A DNA stretch of 64,000 bases from JACCZX01 sp963786295 (GTDB taxonomy: Bacteria; Pseudomonadota; Gammaproteobacteria; Burkholderiales; Burkholderiaceae_F), in contig CAWAYV010000029.1 in the NCBI GenBank assembly GCA_963786295.1, positions 79,883 to 143,882 of the forward strand, in the 5' to 3' direction. Positions 46,003 to 57,034 of this stretch are shown here, piece by piece; position 1 is the first letter of the stretch, and every line of letters begins with the position of its first letter. Position numbers and translations under genes: made by a program. The notes under the pieces were generated by a model. That model was not told where the DNA came from and made no database searches. It was given only the letters and a program-made list of their open reading frames with translations.

Positions 46003-47610
46003 ATGGGTGTGCTAGAGACACGATTTGCCTCGCGTAGCGCCGAAGTTCAGTCGAACGCGCAAGCGATGCGCGCTCAGGTCGCTGATCTAAAAGACAGAAT
46101 CGCCGCCATCGCCGCCGGTGGCGGACCCGAGGCACGCAGCAAGCACACCGCGCGCGGCAAGCTGCTGCCGCGCGATCGTGTGCAGATGCTGCTCGACCCC
46201 GGCACTCCGTTTCTCGAATTGTCGCAACTCGCCGCCTACGGTATGTACGACGATGCCGCGCCGTCGGCCGGCATCATCACCGGCGTCGGCAAAGTCGCTG
46301 GCCGTGAGTGCGTCATCGTGTGCAACGACGCGACGGTCAAGGGTGGCACCTACTATCCGATCACCGTCAAGAAACATTTGCGTGCGCAAGAGATCGCGCG
46401 TGAAAACCGACTGGCTTGCATCTACCTGGTCGATTCCGGCGGCGCCAATCTGCCGAACCAGGACGACGTTTTTCCGGATCGCGAACATTTCGGCCGCATT
46501 TTTTTCAATCAAGCAACGTTATCGGCCGCGGGCATTCCGCAAATCGCGGTGGTAATGGGCTCGTGCACCGCAGGCGGCGCGTATGTGCCGGCGATGAGCG
46601 ACGAGTCGATCATCGTGGCCAATCAGGGGACGATTTTTCTCGGCGGCCCACCGCTGGTGAAGGCCGCTACGGGCGAGATCGTCAGCGCCGAAGAACTCGG
46701 CGGCGGCGATGTGCATACGCGGCTATCCGGCGTTGCGGACCACCTGGCGGCGAATGATGCGCACGCGCTGGCGCTTGCACGCCGCATTATGGCGACGACC
46801 AATTACATCAAGCCGGCCGCGCAAGGTCTGCGCGAAGCGCGGCCGCCGAAACACGATCCCGCCGATCTGTACGGAGTGATCCCGACGGATACGCGCCGGC
46901 CCTACGACGTACGCGAAGTCATCGCGCGCATTGTCGATGCTTCGGAGCTCGATGAATGGAAGGCGCGCTACGCAACGACGTTGATCACCGGATTCGCGTG
47001 GATCGAAGGGATGCCGGTCGGCATCATTGCGAACAACGGCATTTTGTTTTCCGAAAGCGCGCAAAAGGCAGCGCACTTTATCGAGCTGTGTTGCCAACGC
47101 AAGGTGCCGCTGGTGTTTCTGCAGAATATCAGCGGCTTTATGGTCGGCCGCAAGTACGAGAACGAAGGCATCGCGCGCCACGGCGCCAAAATGGTGACCG
47201 CGGTGGCGTGCGCGCAGGTGCCGAAGTTCACGGTGATCATCGGCGGCAGCTTTGGAGCCGGCAACTACGGTATGTGTGGCCGCGCTTATTCGCCGCGCTT
47301 TTTGTGGATGTGGCCGAATGCGCGCATCAATGTGATGGGCGGCGAACAGGCGGCGAGCGTGCTGGCCACCGTCAAGCGCGACGGGATTGAAGCGCGCGGC
47401 GGCGCCTGGAGCGCAAAGGAAGAAGCCGCGTTCAAGGCGCCGATTCTCGAACAGTTCGAGTACCAAGGTCACCCGTACTACGCCAGCGCGCGACTATGGG
47501 ACGATGGTGTCATCGACCCGCTCGACACCCGCATGTGCCTCGCGCTCGGGCTGTCGGCAGCGTTGAATGCGCCGATTCCGGAGACGAAGTTCGGCGTGTT
47601 TCGGATGTAG
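46003..47610 (+). CDS. liuB: Methylcrotonoyl-CoA carboxylase carboxyltransferase (beta) subunit
   Basis: 535 residues, the usual LiuB length. Two crotonase-fold halves: the acyl-CoA half with GSCTAGGAYVPAMSDE and the carboxybiotin half with FLQNISGFMVGRKYE and GGSFGAGNYGMCGRAY. With LiuD it carboxylates 3-methylcrotonyl-CoA in leucine (and possibly isovalerate) degradation. Starts the liu-type cluster that continues with an acyl-CoA dehydrogenase, liuC, liuD and liuE. Confidence 0.92.
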   Translation: MGVLETRFASRSAEVQSNAQAMRAQVADLKDRIAAIAAGGGPEARSKHTARGKLLPRDRVQMLLDPGTPFLELSQLAAYGMYDDAAPSAGIITGVGKVAGRECVIVCNDATVKGGTYYPITVKKHLRAQEIARENRLACIYLVDSGGANLPNQDDVFPDREHFGRIFFNQATLSAAGIPQIAVVMGSCTAGGAYVPAMSDESIIVANQGTIFLGGPPLVKAATGEIVSAEELGGGDVHTRLSGVADHLAANDAHALALARRIMATTNYIKPAAQGLREARPPKHDPADLYGVIPTDTRRPYDVREVIARIVDASELDEWKARYATTLITGFAWIEGMPVGIIANNGILFSESAQKAAHFIELCCQRKVPLVFLQNISGFMVGRKYENEGIARHGAKMVTAVACAQVPKFTVIIGGSFGAGNYGMCGRAYSPRFLWMWPNARINVMGGEQAASVLATVKRDGIEARGGAWSAKEEAAFKAPILEQFEYQGHPYYASARLWDDGVIDPLDTRMCLALGLSAALNAPIPETKFGVFRM

Positions 47611-47622
47611 TTGCGGGATGCA

Positions 47623-48777
47623 ATGAGCGTCAGCGTTCATACGCGGCCCGAGCACGAAGACCTGCGTCGGCAAGTTGCACGATTTCTCGCGAGCGAAGTC
47701 GAGCCGCATGCGCTCGAATGGGATGAAGCGGGGTTCACGCCGCGCGACGTCTTGCGAAAGATGGGCGAGCTCGGATGGCTTGGCCTGATGTATTCGCCGG
47801 AGTATGGCGGCGCCGGCGCAGACATGACGACCAACGTTGTTTTCCAGGAGGCACTGTCGCGCGCGACGTCCGGTGGATTCGTGATTACCGTGCTGGTGCA
47901 CACCGACATGGCGAGCCCGCACCTGGCGCATGCGGGCAGCACCGAACAAAAACAGCGTTGGCTGCCGAAAGTAATTTCCGGCGAGCTGATCACCGCGGTG
48001 GCGGTCACCGAACCCGACGCAGGCTCCGATGTGGCATCGATTCGCACGCGCGCGAAGCGCGACGGCGACACATGGGTGCTCAACGGCAGCAAGATGTTCA
48101 TTACCAACGGCGTGCACGCCGATCTCGTGTTCGTCGCCGCGCGTACCGATACGAGCGCGAAAGGCTCGCGCGGTCTGTCGATTTTCGCGGTCAAGAAAGG
48201 CACGCCGGGTTTCAGAGTCGGCCGCGCGTTGAAGAAAAGCGGCTGGCTCGCTTCGGATACGGCAGAGCTGGTGTTTGACGACTGCCGTATCCCTGCCGAT
48301 CAGTTGATCGGCGAAGAAAACGCCGGCTTCTACGCAATCATGCGCAATTTTCAGACGGAGCGTATCGCGCTCGGCTCGATGGCGGTCGGGCATTGCTTGA
48401 CTGCGCTTGACCTCGCTTATCGCTACGTCAACGAGCGCAAGGCATTCGGCGCAGCGTTATGGGAAAAGCAAACGGTCCGGCAGCAGCTATCGATGCTCGC
48501 AGCAAAGACCGAAGCTGCGCGCCAGTTGCTGTACCACTGCGCATGGATGGTCGACCACCAGCACGACGCGGTGCGCGAAGTGTCGATGCTGAAGGCGCTG
48601 ACCGGAGAGTTGGTCAACGAAGTCACCTACACCTGCCAGCAGTTTCATGGCGGCATGGGTTACATGCGCGAAAGCGCCATCGAGCGACTGGTGCGCGATG
48701 CGCGCGTGCTGGCGATCGGTGGCGGCGCCACCGAAGTGATGCTCGAGGAAGTGGCGAAGCGATGGGAGCCGGCTTGA
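47623..48777 (+). CDS. Acyl-CoA dehydrogenase
   Basis: 384-residue flavoenzyme. Motifs: AVTEPDAGSDVASIRTRA (flavin), YVNERKAFG, and QQFHGGMGYMRESAIERLVRD. The usual YEGT glutamate position reads GGGA, while a glutamate stands in the helix NFQTERIALG, the position used by isovaleryl-CoA and long-chain enzymes. With the MCC genes around it, isovaleryl-CoA is a likely substrate, but the sequence is not the most typical LiuA. ATG 47623 is preferred; TTG 47611 is in frame. Confidence 0.85.
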   Translation: MSVSVHTRPEHEDLRRQVARFLASEVEPHALEWDEAGFTPRDVLRKMGELGWLGLMYSPEYGGAGADMTTNVVFQEALSRATSGGFVITVLVHTDMASPHLAHAGSTEQKQRWLPKVISGELITAVAVTEPDAGSDVASIRTRAKRDGDTWVLNGSKMFITNGVHADLVFVAARTDTSAKGSRGLSIFAVKKGTPGFRVGRALKKSGWLASDTAELVFDDCRIPADQLIGEENAGFYAIMRNFQTERIALGSMAVGHCLTALDLAYRYVNERKAFGAALWEKQTVRQQLSMLAAKTEAARQLLYHCAWMVDHQHDAVREVSMLKALTGELVNEVTYTCQQFHGGMGYMRESAIERLVRDARVLAIGGGATEVMLEEVAKRWEPA

Positions 48778-48781
48778 ACTC

Positions 48782-48964
48782 GTCACCGTACACGTCTACG
48801 CAGACGGCCATCACGGGTTCGACAGCCGATCACCTGTGCGCTTTCGCCCGAAATCCCGGCCGGGGCCGGCAAGCGCGGAGTACATGTCGGCGGCAACGCC
48901 ATCGCGCGAAGCATCGCTCGCCGAACTCGATCAATTCCTCGCCCGGTATCTGCAATCGAAATGA
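48782..48964 (+). pseudogene. Remnant of a dienelactone-hydrolase-like gene (C-terminus only)
   Basis: Between the acyl-CoA dehydrogenase stop and liuC one frame has a 60-residue open stretch with VHVYADGHHGFDS (catalytic His region of dienelactone-hydrolase-type proteins) and a helical end ELDQFLARYLQSK. It terminates in TGA at 48962-48964, overlapping the liuC ATG as ATGA, exactly like an intact operon partner. No start codon or N-terminal part is present, so a 5'-truncated hydrolase gene is inferred. Confidence 0.5.
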
Positions 48965-49788
48965 AATTCAACACTCTGGAAGTCAGCATCAATCATCGCG
49001 TCGCGGTCATATGGCTCGCGCGCGAAGCCGTGCGCAACGCGTTCAACGAAGTGTCGATCGCGGAACTGACAGCAGCGTTCAACCAGTTCGGACAAGACGA
49101 CGCGGTGCGTGCCATCGTGCTCGCCGCTCAAGGGCCGGCGTTTTGCGCCGGCGCCGATCTCGATTGGATGCGACGCATGTCGGGATATTCGAACGCGGAG
49201 AATCAAGCCGATGCGATGAAGCTTGCAACCATGTTGCGCACGATCTACGAATGTCCGAAGCCGGTGATCGCTCGCGTGCACGGCGATGTGTACGCCGGCG
49301 GGGTCGGTTTGGTCGCCGCCTGCGATATCGCAGTCGCCGCAATCGATGCGAATTTCTGTCTTTCCGAAACCAAGCTGGGCCTGATTCCAGCGACGGTGGG
49401 TCCGTATGTGCTGCGCGCCATGACCCCGAATGCTGGCCGCCGCTACTTTCTCACGGCAGAAAAGTTCACTGCGGGAGAAGCATTTCGCATCGGGCTGGTG
49501 CATGACCTGGCGCCACTCGAGGAACTCGATGGCAGGGTCAATGAAATTCTGGGTGCATTGATGTTGACCAGTCAAAACGCCGTGGCCGAGGCCAAGCAAC
49601 TGGTGCGTGATTTGACCGGACGTGCGATCGATGACGGCGTGGTCGCCAACACTGCACAACGTATTGCCGACATTCGCACTAGCGTGGATGGACGCGAAGG
49701 TGTGCGCTCGTTCCTCGAGAAACGCAAGCCAAAGTGGGTGGTCGACTACGAAGCGATGGCCGCAGCCGAAGACGACTCTCGCGAATGA
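48961..49788 (+). CDS. liuC: Enoyl-CoA hydratase, probable methylglutaconyl-CoA hydratase
   Basis: 275-residue crotonase. The oxyanion-hole segments are GPAFCAGADLDWM (about 57-69) and HGDVYAGGVGLVAACD, and the catalytic glutamate region is CLSETKLGLIPATV. Context between LiuB and LiuD points to hydration of 3-methylglutaconyl-CoA to HMG-CoA. The stop overlaps the next gene's ATG. Confidence 0.88.
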   Translation: MKFNTLEVSINHRVAVIWLAREAVRNAFNEVSIAELTAAFNQFGQDDAVRAIVLAAQGPAFCAGADLDWMRRMSGYSNAENQADAMKLATMLRTIYECPKPVIARVHGDVYAGGVGLVAACDIAVAAIDANFCLSETKLGLIPATVGPYVLRAMTPNAGRRYFLTAEKFTAGEAFRIGLVHDLAPLEELDGRVNEILGALMLTSQNAVAEAKQLVRDLTGRAIDDGVVANTAQRIADIRTSVDGREGVRSFLEKRKPKWVVDYEAMAAAEDDSRE

Positions 49789-50420
49789 TGCAGTCGTTCG
49801 ATATTCCGCAGTTGATCGCACTCGCCGCAGTGCTCGGCTTTGCGAGCGGCATCCGCTTGTACGCCGTGCTGCTGATCGCCGGCCTGGTCGGCTACGCGGG
49901 CTGGGTCGAGCTACCCGGCGGCCTCGCGATATTGCAGCATCCGTGGGTGCTCGCCGCGTCCGGCGCCATGTTCGCGGTCGAGTTTGTCGCCGACAAGATT
50001 CCGGGCGTCGACACTGTTTGGGACGCGATTCAAACATTCGTCCGCATTCCGGCCGGCGCAGCATTGGCCGCCGGCGTGTTCGGCGGCATCGATAACGCAG
50101 CGTGGACGACGGCCGCCGCGATCGTCGGTGGTTCGCTGGCAGCCACCAGCCATTTCACCAAGGCCGGCACGCGCGCGGCCGCAAACACGTCGCCCGAGCC
50201 GTTTTCCAACATTGGCTTGTCGGTCGCTGAGGACCTCGGCATTGCGGGCCTGATGTGGCTCGTGCTCAGCTACCCGTTGGTCGCGCTAGGCATCGTTATC
50301 GTGCTGCTGATTCTCGCGATATGGCTGCTGCCCAAGCTCGTACGCTTCATTGCGCGGGTGGTGCGGAGGCTGTTTTCAATATCCCCCAATCATCATGTTC
50401 AGCAAAATCCTCATCGCTAA
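49785..50420 (+). CDS. DUF4126 membrane protein
   Basis: About 211 residues with five to six hydrophobic segments. The DUF4126 pattern is clear in LAAVLGFASGIRLYAVLLIAGL and FVADKIPGVDTVWDAIQTFVRIPAGA, and in the central TKAGTRAAANTSPEPFSN. Function unknown. It is translationally coupled to liuC and followed by liuD, an unusual guest in a leucine-degradation cluster. ATG 49788 immediately follows ATG 49785. Confidence 0.85.
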   Translation: MMQSFDIPQLIALAAVLGFASGIRLYAVLLIAGLVGYAGWVELPGGLAILQHPWVLAASGAMFAVEFVADKIPGVDTVWDAIQTFVRIPAGAALAAGVFGGIDNAAWTTAAAIVGGSLAATSHFTKAGTRAAANTSPEPFSNIGLSVAEDLGIAGLMWLVLSYPLVALGIVIVLLILAIWLLPKLVRFIARVVRRLFSISPNHHVQQNPHR

Positions 50421-50500
50421 TCGCGGGGCCAAGCGGCCTTCAGCCGCGAGCTACATCACGCCTGCATGCGCAGCATGCGGCGATTTCTCCGCGCGCAACA
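50395..50500 (+). repeat. Degenerate duplicate of the liuD start plus hairpin insert
   Basis: ATG 50395 begins a short frame MFSKILIANRG, a second version of the real LiuD start MFNKVLIANRG at 50501. The two 33-base starts differ at 7 mostly synonymous positions. After this the sequence passes into a hairpin GCGGC-CTTCA-GCCGC and a GCATGCGCAGCATGC segment, then reaches the true start. It overlaps the end of the DUF4126 gene. Confidence 0.7.
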
Positions 50501-52555
<2,055 letters not shown>

Positions 52556-52712
52556 GCGTCTACAGAACGCATCGCGGTGACCAACGCCGCTGGCGGCAAT
52601 TTTTCGATGCAGCCCTTGAGAGTCTCTTCAGCACATCGGTCGTCAGCAGTTCTTCCGCACGCACGCCCCGCGAACCCGCGATGCGCTTCATGCGAATTGC
52701 CGAGTCCCGGGC

Positions 52713-53267
52713 TTGCAAATCGGGGGCTCGCACAGCTCACCGGTGTGGCACTTTGAGGCCATGGACGGTTCTAGACGACCCCCCGTTGCGACCACCTCGG
52801 CTACCCGCATGGTGCTGACGGTCGACCGCGAAGCGGTCGGTCTGATGAAGCACGCGGCGCAAATGGGCCATCTGGTCGAATGGTGGCTGCAAGGCGCCGC
52901 GGTGTCGATGGATTCACTTGCGGCGTTCCGCATTGGCCAGCGTCTTGAGCGCTTCCGGCTCGCCGCGCGCCTTGCGGAAGGGCGAGCCTCGCGTCAGGTG
53001 CAAGCATCGCTCGACGGCCTGCGCGCGGAGTTGTCGCGTCACTCCCTGCCCGACGAGTTGCACGGTGAACTGCAAGCCGCGTACCGCGAGTCAGATCGTC
53101 TAAAGACCGCCACGCTTCGTAGCGCTGCGTTGCAGGAAGGTGAACCGACGCAGCCGACGGATGATGCCGATGCCAAGCAGGTTCCCCCGCAGTGGCGCAT
53201 TGTCTGGCTCGTCTTGCTGCTCGCGGGACTTGCCGTCGCCGGGTTCCTGGCTTATCGGCGTCTGTGA
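52713..53267 (+). CDS. Unknown tail-anchored protein between direct repeats
   Basis: Up to 184 residues; starts at ATG 52761 or 52809 are equally plausible. The body is helical and Arg/Leu/Ala-rich (GQRLERFRLAARLAEGRASRQ) followed by an acidic linker (PTDDADAKQVPPQW) and one C-terminal transmembrane helix (WRIVWLVLLLAGLAVAGFLA) with a basic YRRL end, the layout of a C-tail-anchored inner-membrane protein. No family recognised. It sits in the roughly 700-base segment enclosed by the two 177-bp repeats, so it may have arrived with that segment. Confidence 0.5.
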   Translation: MQIGGSHSSPVWHFEAMDGSRRPPVATTSATRMVLTVDREAVGLMKHAAQMGHLVEWWLQGAAVSMDSLAAFRIGQRLERFRLAARLAEGRASRQVQASLDGLRAELSRHSLPDELHGELQAAYRESDRLKTATLRSAALQEGEPTQPTDDADAKQVPPQWRIVWLVLLLAGLAVAGFLAYRRL

Positions 53268-53360
53268 TTTGCAGATCCTGACGCGGGTTTGTGAGCCGCT
53301 GCGAGCTACCTGTGCACTCCCTTCGGAGCGCGTCAATGTCACTTCCCAGCCATGCGCATG

Positions 53361-53537
53361 TCGTCGCTCCATCGGACGGCGTCATCAGCGAAGTTTTGTA
53401 CGCCGTCGGCGATCAGGTCGTTGAAGGCGCGGAGCTCGTACGGTTTTCGCCGGCAACAGAGTCAGGCTGAGCGTCTACAGAACGCATCGCGGTGACCAAC
53501 GCGGCTGGCGGCAATTTTTCGATGCAGCCCTTGAGAG
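53361..53537 (+). repeat. 177-bp direct repeat, copy 2 (liuD/AI-2E junction)
   Basis: Second copy of the block at 52446-52622. It still encodes the last 37 or so residues of LiuD (VAPSDGVISEVLYAVGDQVV... to TGA at 53469-53471) without the rest of that gene, and on the other strand the intact C-terminus of the AI-2E protein. It is contiguous with the full AI-2E gene and is therefore likely the original AI-2E end. Confidence 0.9.
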
Positions 53538-55382
53538 TGACGACGACTTCGGACGCTCCCGCAGCGAGAAGACGAGCACGCCCTTTTTCTATGCTGCCGT
53601 CGGCGTGCCAAAGCGCCACGACGATCTTCAGATCCGGAAATCGCGGACGTAACCGCTTGCAGAAAAATGACGCATGCAACACCGCAGCCGGAGGTAGCGC
53701 AGACACGTAAACCGCCTGCGGCGCAAGCTCGGCCACATGCTCGACCACCTCGCTCTTCAGCACATCGGTCGTCAGCAGTTCTGCCGCGACGCGACGTGCA
53801 GTCAAACGCCGTAATAGCATTGTGCCGACGATCTCGTCAGCCTCGTCGCGCGCGGGCACGATGCAGACGCTGACTGGCCCCAACGGTGTCTCGGCGAGTG
53901 ACTCCTGCTGCGCTGCGCCCGACGCATCCGATCTCTCCTTGGCTGCTTCCGGACGCTCTGACAAGTCATCCACCAGCGTACGCATGCTGTCCAAGACAAA
54001 TCGCGTGCGCTCCTCTGAAAGCACCTCGTATGGCGGTCGCGTTCGGCGAGATTGAGCACAGGGATCAGGACGTCTTCGTACAACGCCTCGAGTCCATGCT
54101 CGGCGACGTACGTTTCGGCAAGTTCGGCCGCTTCCTCCTGATCGCGGGCCAGTAGCCGCTGATAAAAGCGTTCCTGCAGCGGCAACACCGGCTGATCACC
54201 GAACATGATGCTCAAGAATGCAAACTGCGGAATATGGCGGCCCATCACGACGAGGCAGACCGTCAGCGGCACCGCCAGCAACAGGCCGACTGCGCCCCAT
54301 AACCAGGTCCAGAAGATCGCGGCCACGATGACCGCGATTGCCGACATGCCCGTGCTTGACCCATACACCCACGGTTCGACAATATTGTTGCTGATGATTT
54401 CGAGCACCACGAACACGGCCACCGTCCATATCACCAGCCACCAACCGTCGGAGACTGCAAAGGCCAAAGCGATCGGCATCGCTGCCGCGATCCACGCGCC
54501 AATGTATGGAATGAAGCGCAAGGCAATCGCCAGCAGGCCCCACAGCGCCGCATTGGGAACGCCTATCGCGTACAGCGCGAGTCCGACCGGAACCCCGTAA
54601 CTGACGTTGACGATCAGCTGTACACGCAAATAACGGCTCACGCGATCGGCCGCTTCCTCCAACACCTGCGTCGTGACGCTGAGCTGTCCATGACCAACGA
54701 GGCGAATGAAGCGGTCGCGCAAATCCTCACGCCGCAACAGAATGATGAAAGTGAACAAAATCACGGCGCCGGCGATCGTCAGCGGCACCACCAATAGCGT
54801 GACTATTTCGCGCAAGAACTCAAAGGGCGTCGATGACGGCTCTTCGATCGTCACCGGAACTGGGCGCTCGGCCGGTGCGCGCAGCCGAGCCGACGGCGCC
54901 GCGCTGCGCGGAGCCGGTGGGCCGGCTGCAGCGTCCTGCTTCGCCATTTCGGTGCTGATCTCATCGATCGTGCGCTTCGCTTTGACGAGACTGCTGGTCG
55001 GATCGGACCGCAAAATCGCGACCTTCTCTTGAATGTTCTTCTTGTATTCGGGCAGGCTCGCGGCCAGGTTCAGAAATTGAGCCGCCGACACCCAGATGAG
55101 ACCAGCCATCACAAAGCAAGACAACGCCACCATCAGCGTTATGGCGGCTGCACGCGGCACACGGCGCCGCTCAAGATGCCGTACCGCCGGTGCCAACAGG
55201 AAACTCAGCAACACCGACAGCGCGAGCGGAATCAGCACTTCGCGACCAAAGTACAAAATGCCGGTCACTACGACGAAGGTGACCATTGCCGTCAGTTGAG
55301 AGCCCGGCGGTTTTCGTATCGCAGATGAATTTGAAGGGGGCAAACCGGTCGGCACGATGGATCCAGAGGGTCGAACGCTCAT
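53413..55382 (-). CDS. AI-2E family transporter with C-terminal B12-binding-like domain (one frameshift)
   Basis: About 655 residues. Up to eight transmembrane helices: paired helices near the N-terminus (FVVVTGILYFGREVLIPLAL), a periplasmic loop, then the conserved core ALRFIPYIGAWIAAAMPIAL and VEPWVYGSSTGMSAIAVIV. After a helical region (EEAAELAETYVAEHG) the frame breaks near 54026; the continuing frame holds a domain with the alternating pattern of B12-binding folds (ADEIVGTMLLRRLTARRVAA, PQAVYVSALPPAA) but without the cobalamin His. The start at 55382 is a best guess in the divergent gap with liuE. Substrate not predictable. Confidence 0.75.
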
Positions 55383-55461
55383 AGTCTCCGCCCAGCATCG
55401 CCTGGCGGTCACCCAAACTGCTGCACAACCGGCGCTAACATCAACGGATAGCCCAGGAGCA

Positions 55462-56379
55462 ATGGTCATGCCAACACTTCCAAAGCGTGTACACATCGTC
55501 GATGTCGGCCCGCGTGACGGGCTGCAGAACGAGAAGCAGATGATCTCCGCCGACGTCAAGGTGGAGCTGGTCGATCGCTTGACCGACGCCGGCTTTACCA
55601 ACATCGAGGTGACATCGTTTGTCTCGCCAAAATGGGTGCCGCAGATGAGCGATGCGGCCGAAGTGATGGCGCGCATTCGGCGCAAGCCCGGTGTCACCTA
55701 CTCGGTCCTGGTGCCAAACGCGAAGGGCATGGAAGGTGCACTCGCTGCCAAAGCCGACGAAATCGTCGTGTTCGCCGCGGCCAGCGAAGCGTTTTCACAG
55801 AGAAACATCAATTGCTCGATTGACGAATCGATCGAGCGGTTTCGTCCGGTCACCGCGCAGGCGCAGCAGCACGGCATTCGCATCCGCGGCGCCATTTCGT
55901 GCGCGCTGGGTTGCCCCTATCAGGGTGAGGTCGACGCCAGCGCGGTCGCGCACGTCGCGCGGCGAATGAAGGACATCGGCGTGCAGCACGTCGGCGTCGC
56001 TGACACGATCGGCACCGGTACGCCGGAGAAGACCAAGCGCGTCATGGAGGCGGTGCTCGCGGTTTACGAGCTCGATGCCATCAGCGGCCATTTTCACGAT
56101 ACCTACGGCATGGCCACCGCCAACGTGTACGCGTGCCTCGAGCTTGGTATTTCGAGCTTTGATTCGAGCATTGCCGGGCTGGGCGGTTGCCCGTATGCGA
56201 AGGGCGCGACCGGCAACGTCGCCACCGAGGACGTGCTGTACCTGCTCAGTGGCCTCGGCATCGAAACCGGAATCGACTTCACGAAAGCGGTCGCGACCGG
56301 CCAATGGATCAGCGGCATTCTTGACCGCAAGGCGCACTCGCGCGCCGGTAACGCGGTGACCGCAAAGCTCGCGGCCTAG
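55462..56379 (+). CDS. liuE: Hydroxymethylglutaryl-CoA lyase
   Basis: 305 residues, TIM-barrel HMG-CoA lyase family: DVGPRDGLQNEKQ with catalytic Arg-Asp, the metal site HFHDTYGMA, and the cysteine loop GLGGCPYAKGATGNVATED. Cleaves HMG-CoA to acetyl-CoA and acetoacetate, the last step of leucine degradation. ATG 55462 follows AGGAG by 5 bases; ATG 55468 is also possible. Separated from liuD by the foreign segment and the antisense AI-2E gene. Confidence 0.93.
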   Translation: MVMPTLPKRVHIVDVGPRDGLQNEKQMISADVKVELVDRLTDAGFTNIEVTSFVSPKWVPQMSDAAEVMARIRRKPGVTYSVLVPNAKGMEGALAAKADEIVVFAAASEAFSQRNINCSIDESIERFRPVTAQAQQHGIRIRGAISCALGCPYQGEVDASAVAHVARRMKDIGVQHVGVADTIGTGTPEKTKRVMEAVLAVYELDAISGHFHDTYGMATANVYACLELGISSFDSSIAGLGGCPYAKGATGNVATEDVLYLLSGLGIETGIDFTKAVATGQWISGILDRKAHSRAGNAVTAKLAA

Positions 56380-56408
56380 GATTTCTTGATCACCGTCACC
56401 GACTCACC

Positions 56409-56849
56409 ATGTCGCCCGATCTAAAGCCCGGTATTCAATTTGACTTCGACTACAAAGTGCCGGAGAGCAAGACCGTGGCTCGTCTGTATCCGGAATGGTC
56501 GGAGTTCGGCGAGATGCCGGAAGTTTTCGCCACCGGATACCTGATCGGCCTGATGGAAGGCGTGTGTCAGTTGGCGATCAAACCGTTTCTCGACTGGCCG
56601 CGCGAGCAATCGGTCGGCACTCACGTCAATTTTTCGCACGTCGCCGCGACACCACCCGGCCTGACGGTACGCGTGCACTGCGAAGTGTTAAGCGTCGACG
56701 GCCGCAAAGTCGTATTTCGCGCGCATGCTCATGACGGCCACGACCTGATTTCCGAGGGTACGCACGAGCGCGTCATCATCGATGCGGCGCGTTTCGATCA
56801 GAGGTTGCAATCGAAGCGAAGTGCCGTCCTTGAACGCAATGCCGGCTGA
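56409..56849 (+). CDS. Thioesterase (hot-dog fold, FlK-like)
   Basis: 146 residues. The motif ATGYLIGLMEGVCQLAIKPFLDW and SVGTHVNFSHVAATPPGLTV are typical of fluoroacetyl-CoA-thioesterase-like hot-dog proteins; the Thr/Glu/His catalytic positions appear present (GT, ME, SH). Probably releases acyl-CoA by-products in the leucine catabolic cluster. The 3' end overlaps the DUF1289 gene by 11 bases. Confidence 0.85.
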   Translation: MSPDLKPGIQFDFDYKVPESKTVARLYPEWSEFGEMPEVFATGYLIGLMEGVCQLAIKPFLDWPREQSVGTHVNFSHVAATPPGLTVRVHCEVLSVDGRKVVFRAHAHDGHDLISEGTHERVIIDAARFDQRLQSKRSAVLERNAG

Positions 56850-57027
56850 GCAACAGGATTCAACCGTGCCATCGCCGTGCATTTCTGTTTGCAAAATGGA
56901 TGCAGGCAGCGGCTTGTGTGAAGGCTGCTTGCGCTCGATCGACGAAATCGCCTGCTGGTCACAGATGAGCGACGATGAAAAGCGTGCAGTGTGGTCACAA
57001 CTGACGGAACGCCGCACTTCGAAGTGA
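56839..57027 (+). CDS. DUF1289 protein
   Basis: 62 residues with four cysteines in SPCISVCKMDAGSGLCEGC, the DUF1289 signature, likely binding a metal. Ends in EKRAVWSQLTERRTSK. Function unknown; these small proteins often follow thioesterase or catabolic genes in proteobacteria. ATG 56839 overlaps the thioesterase end; an upstream ATG at 56782 is in frame but lies inside that gene. Confidence 0.85.
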   Translation: MPAEQQDSTVPSPCISVCKMDAGSGLCEGCLRSIDEIACWSQMSDDEKRAVWSQLTERRTSK

Positions 57028-57034
57028 CCGCGAA

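Noticed and set aside
48459..49505. 348-codon open frame across the acyl-CoA dehydrogenase/liuC boundary
   Set aside because: Overlaps two conserved genes in another frame and has Arg/Ser-rich shadow composition.
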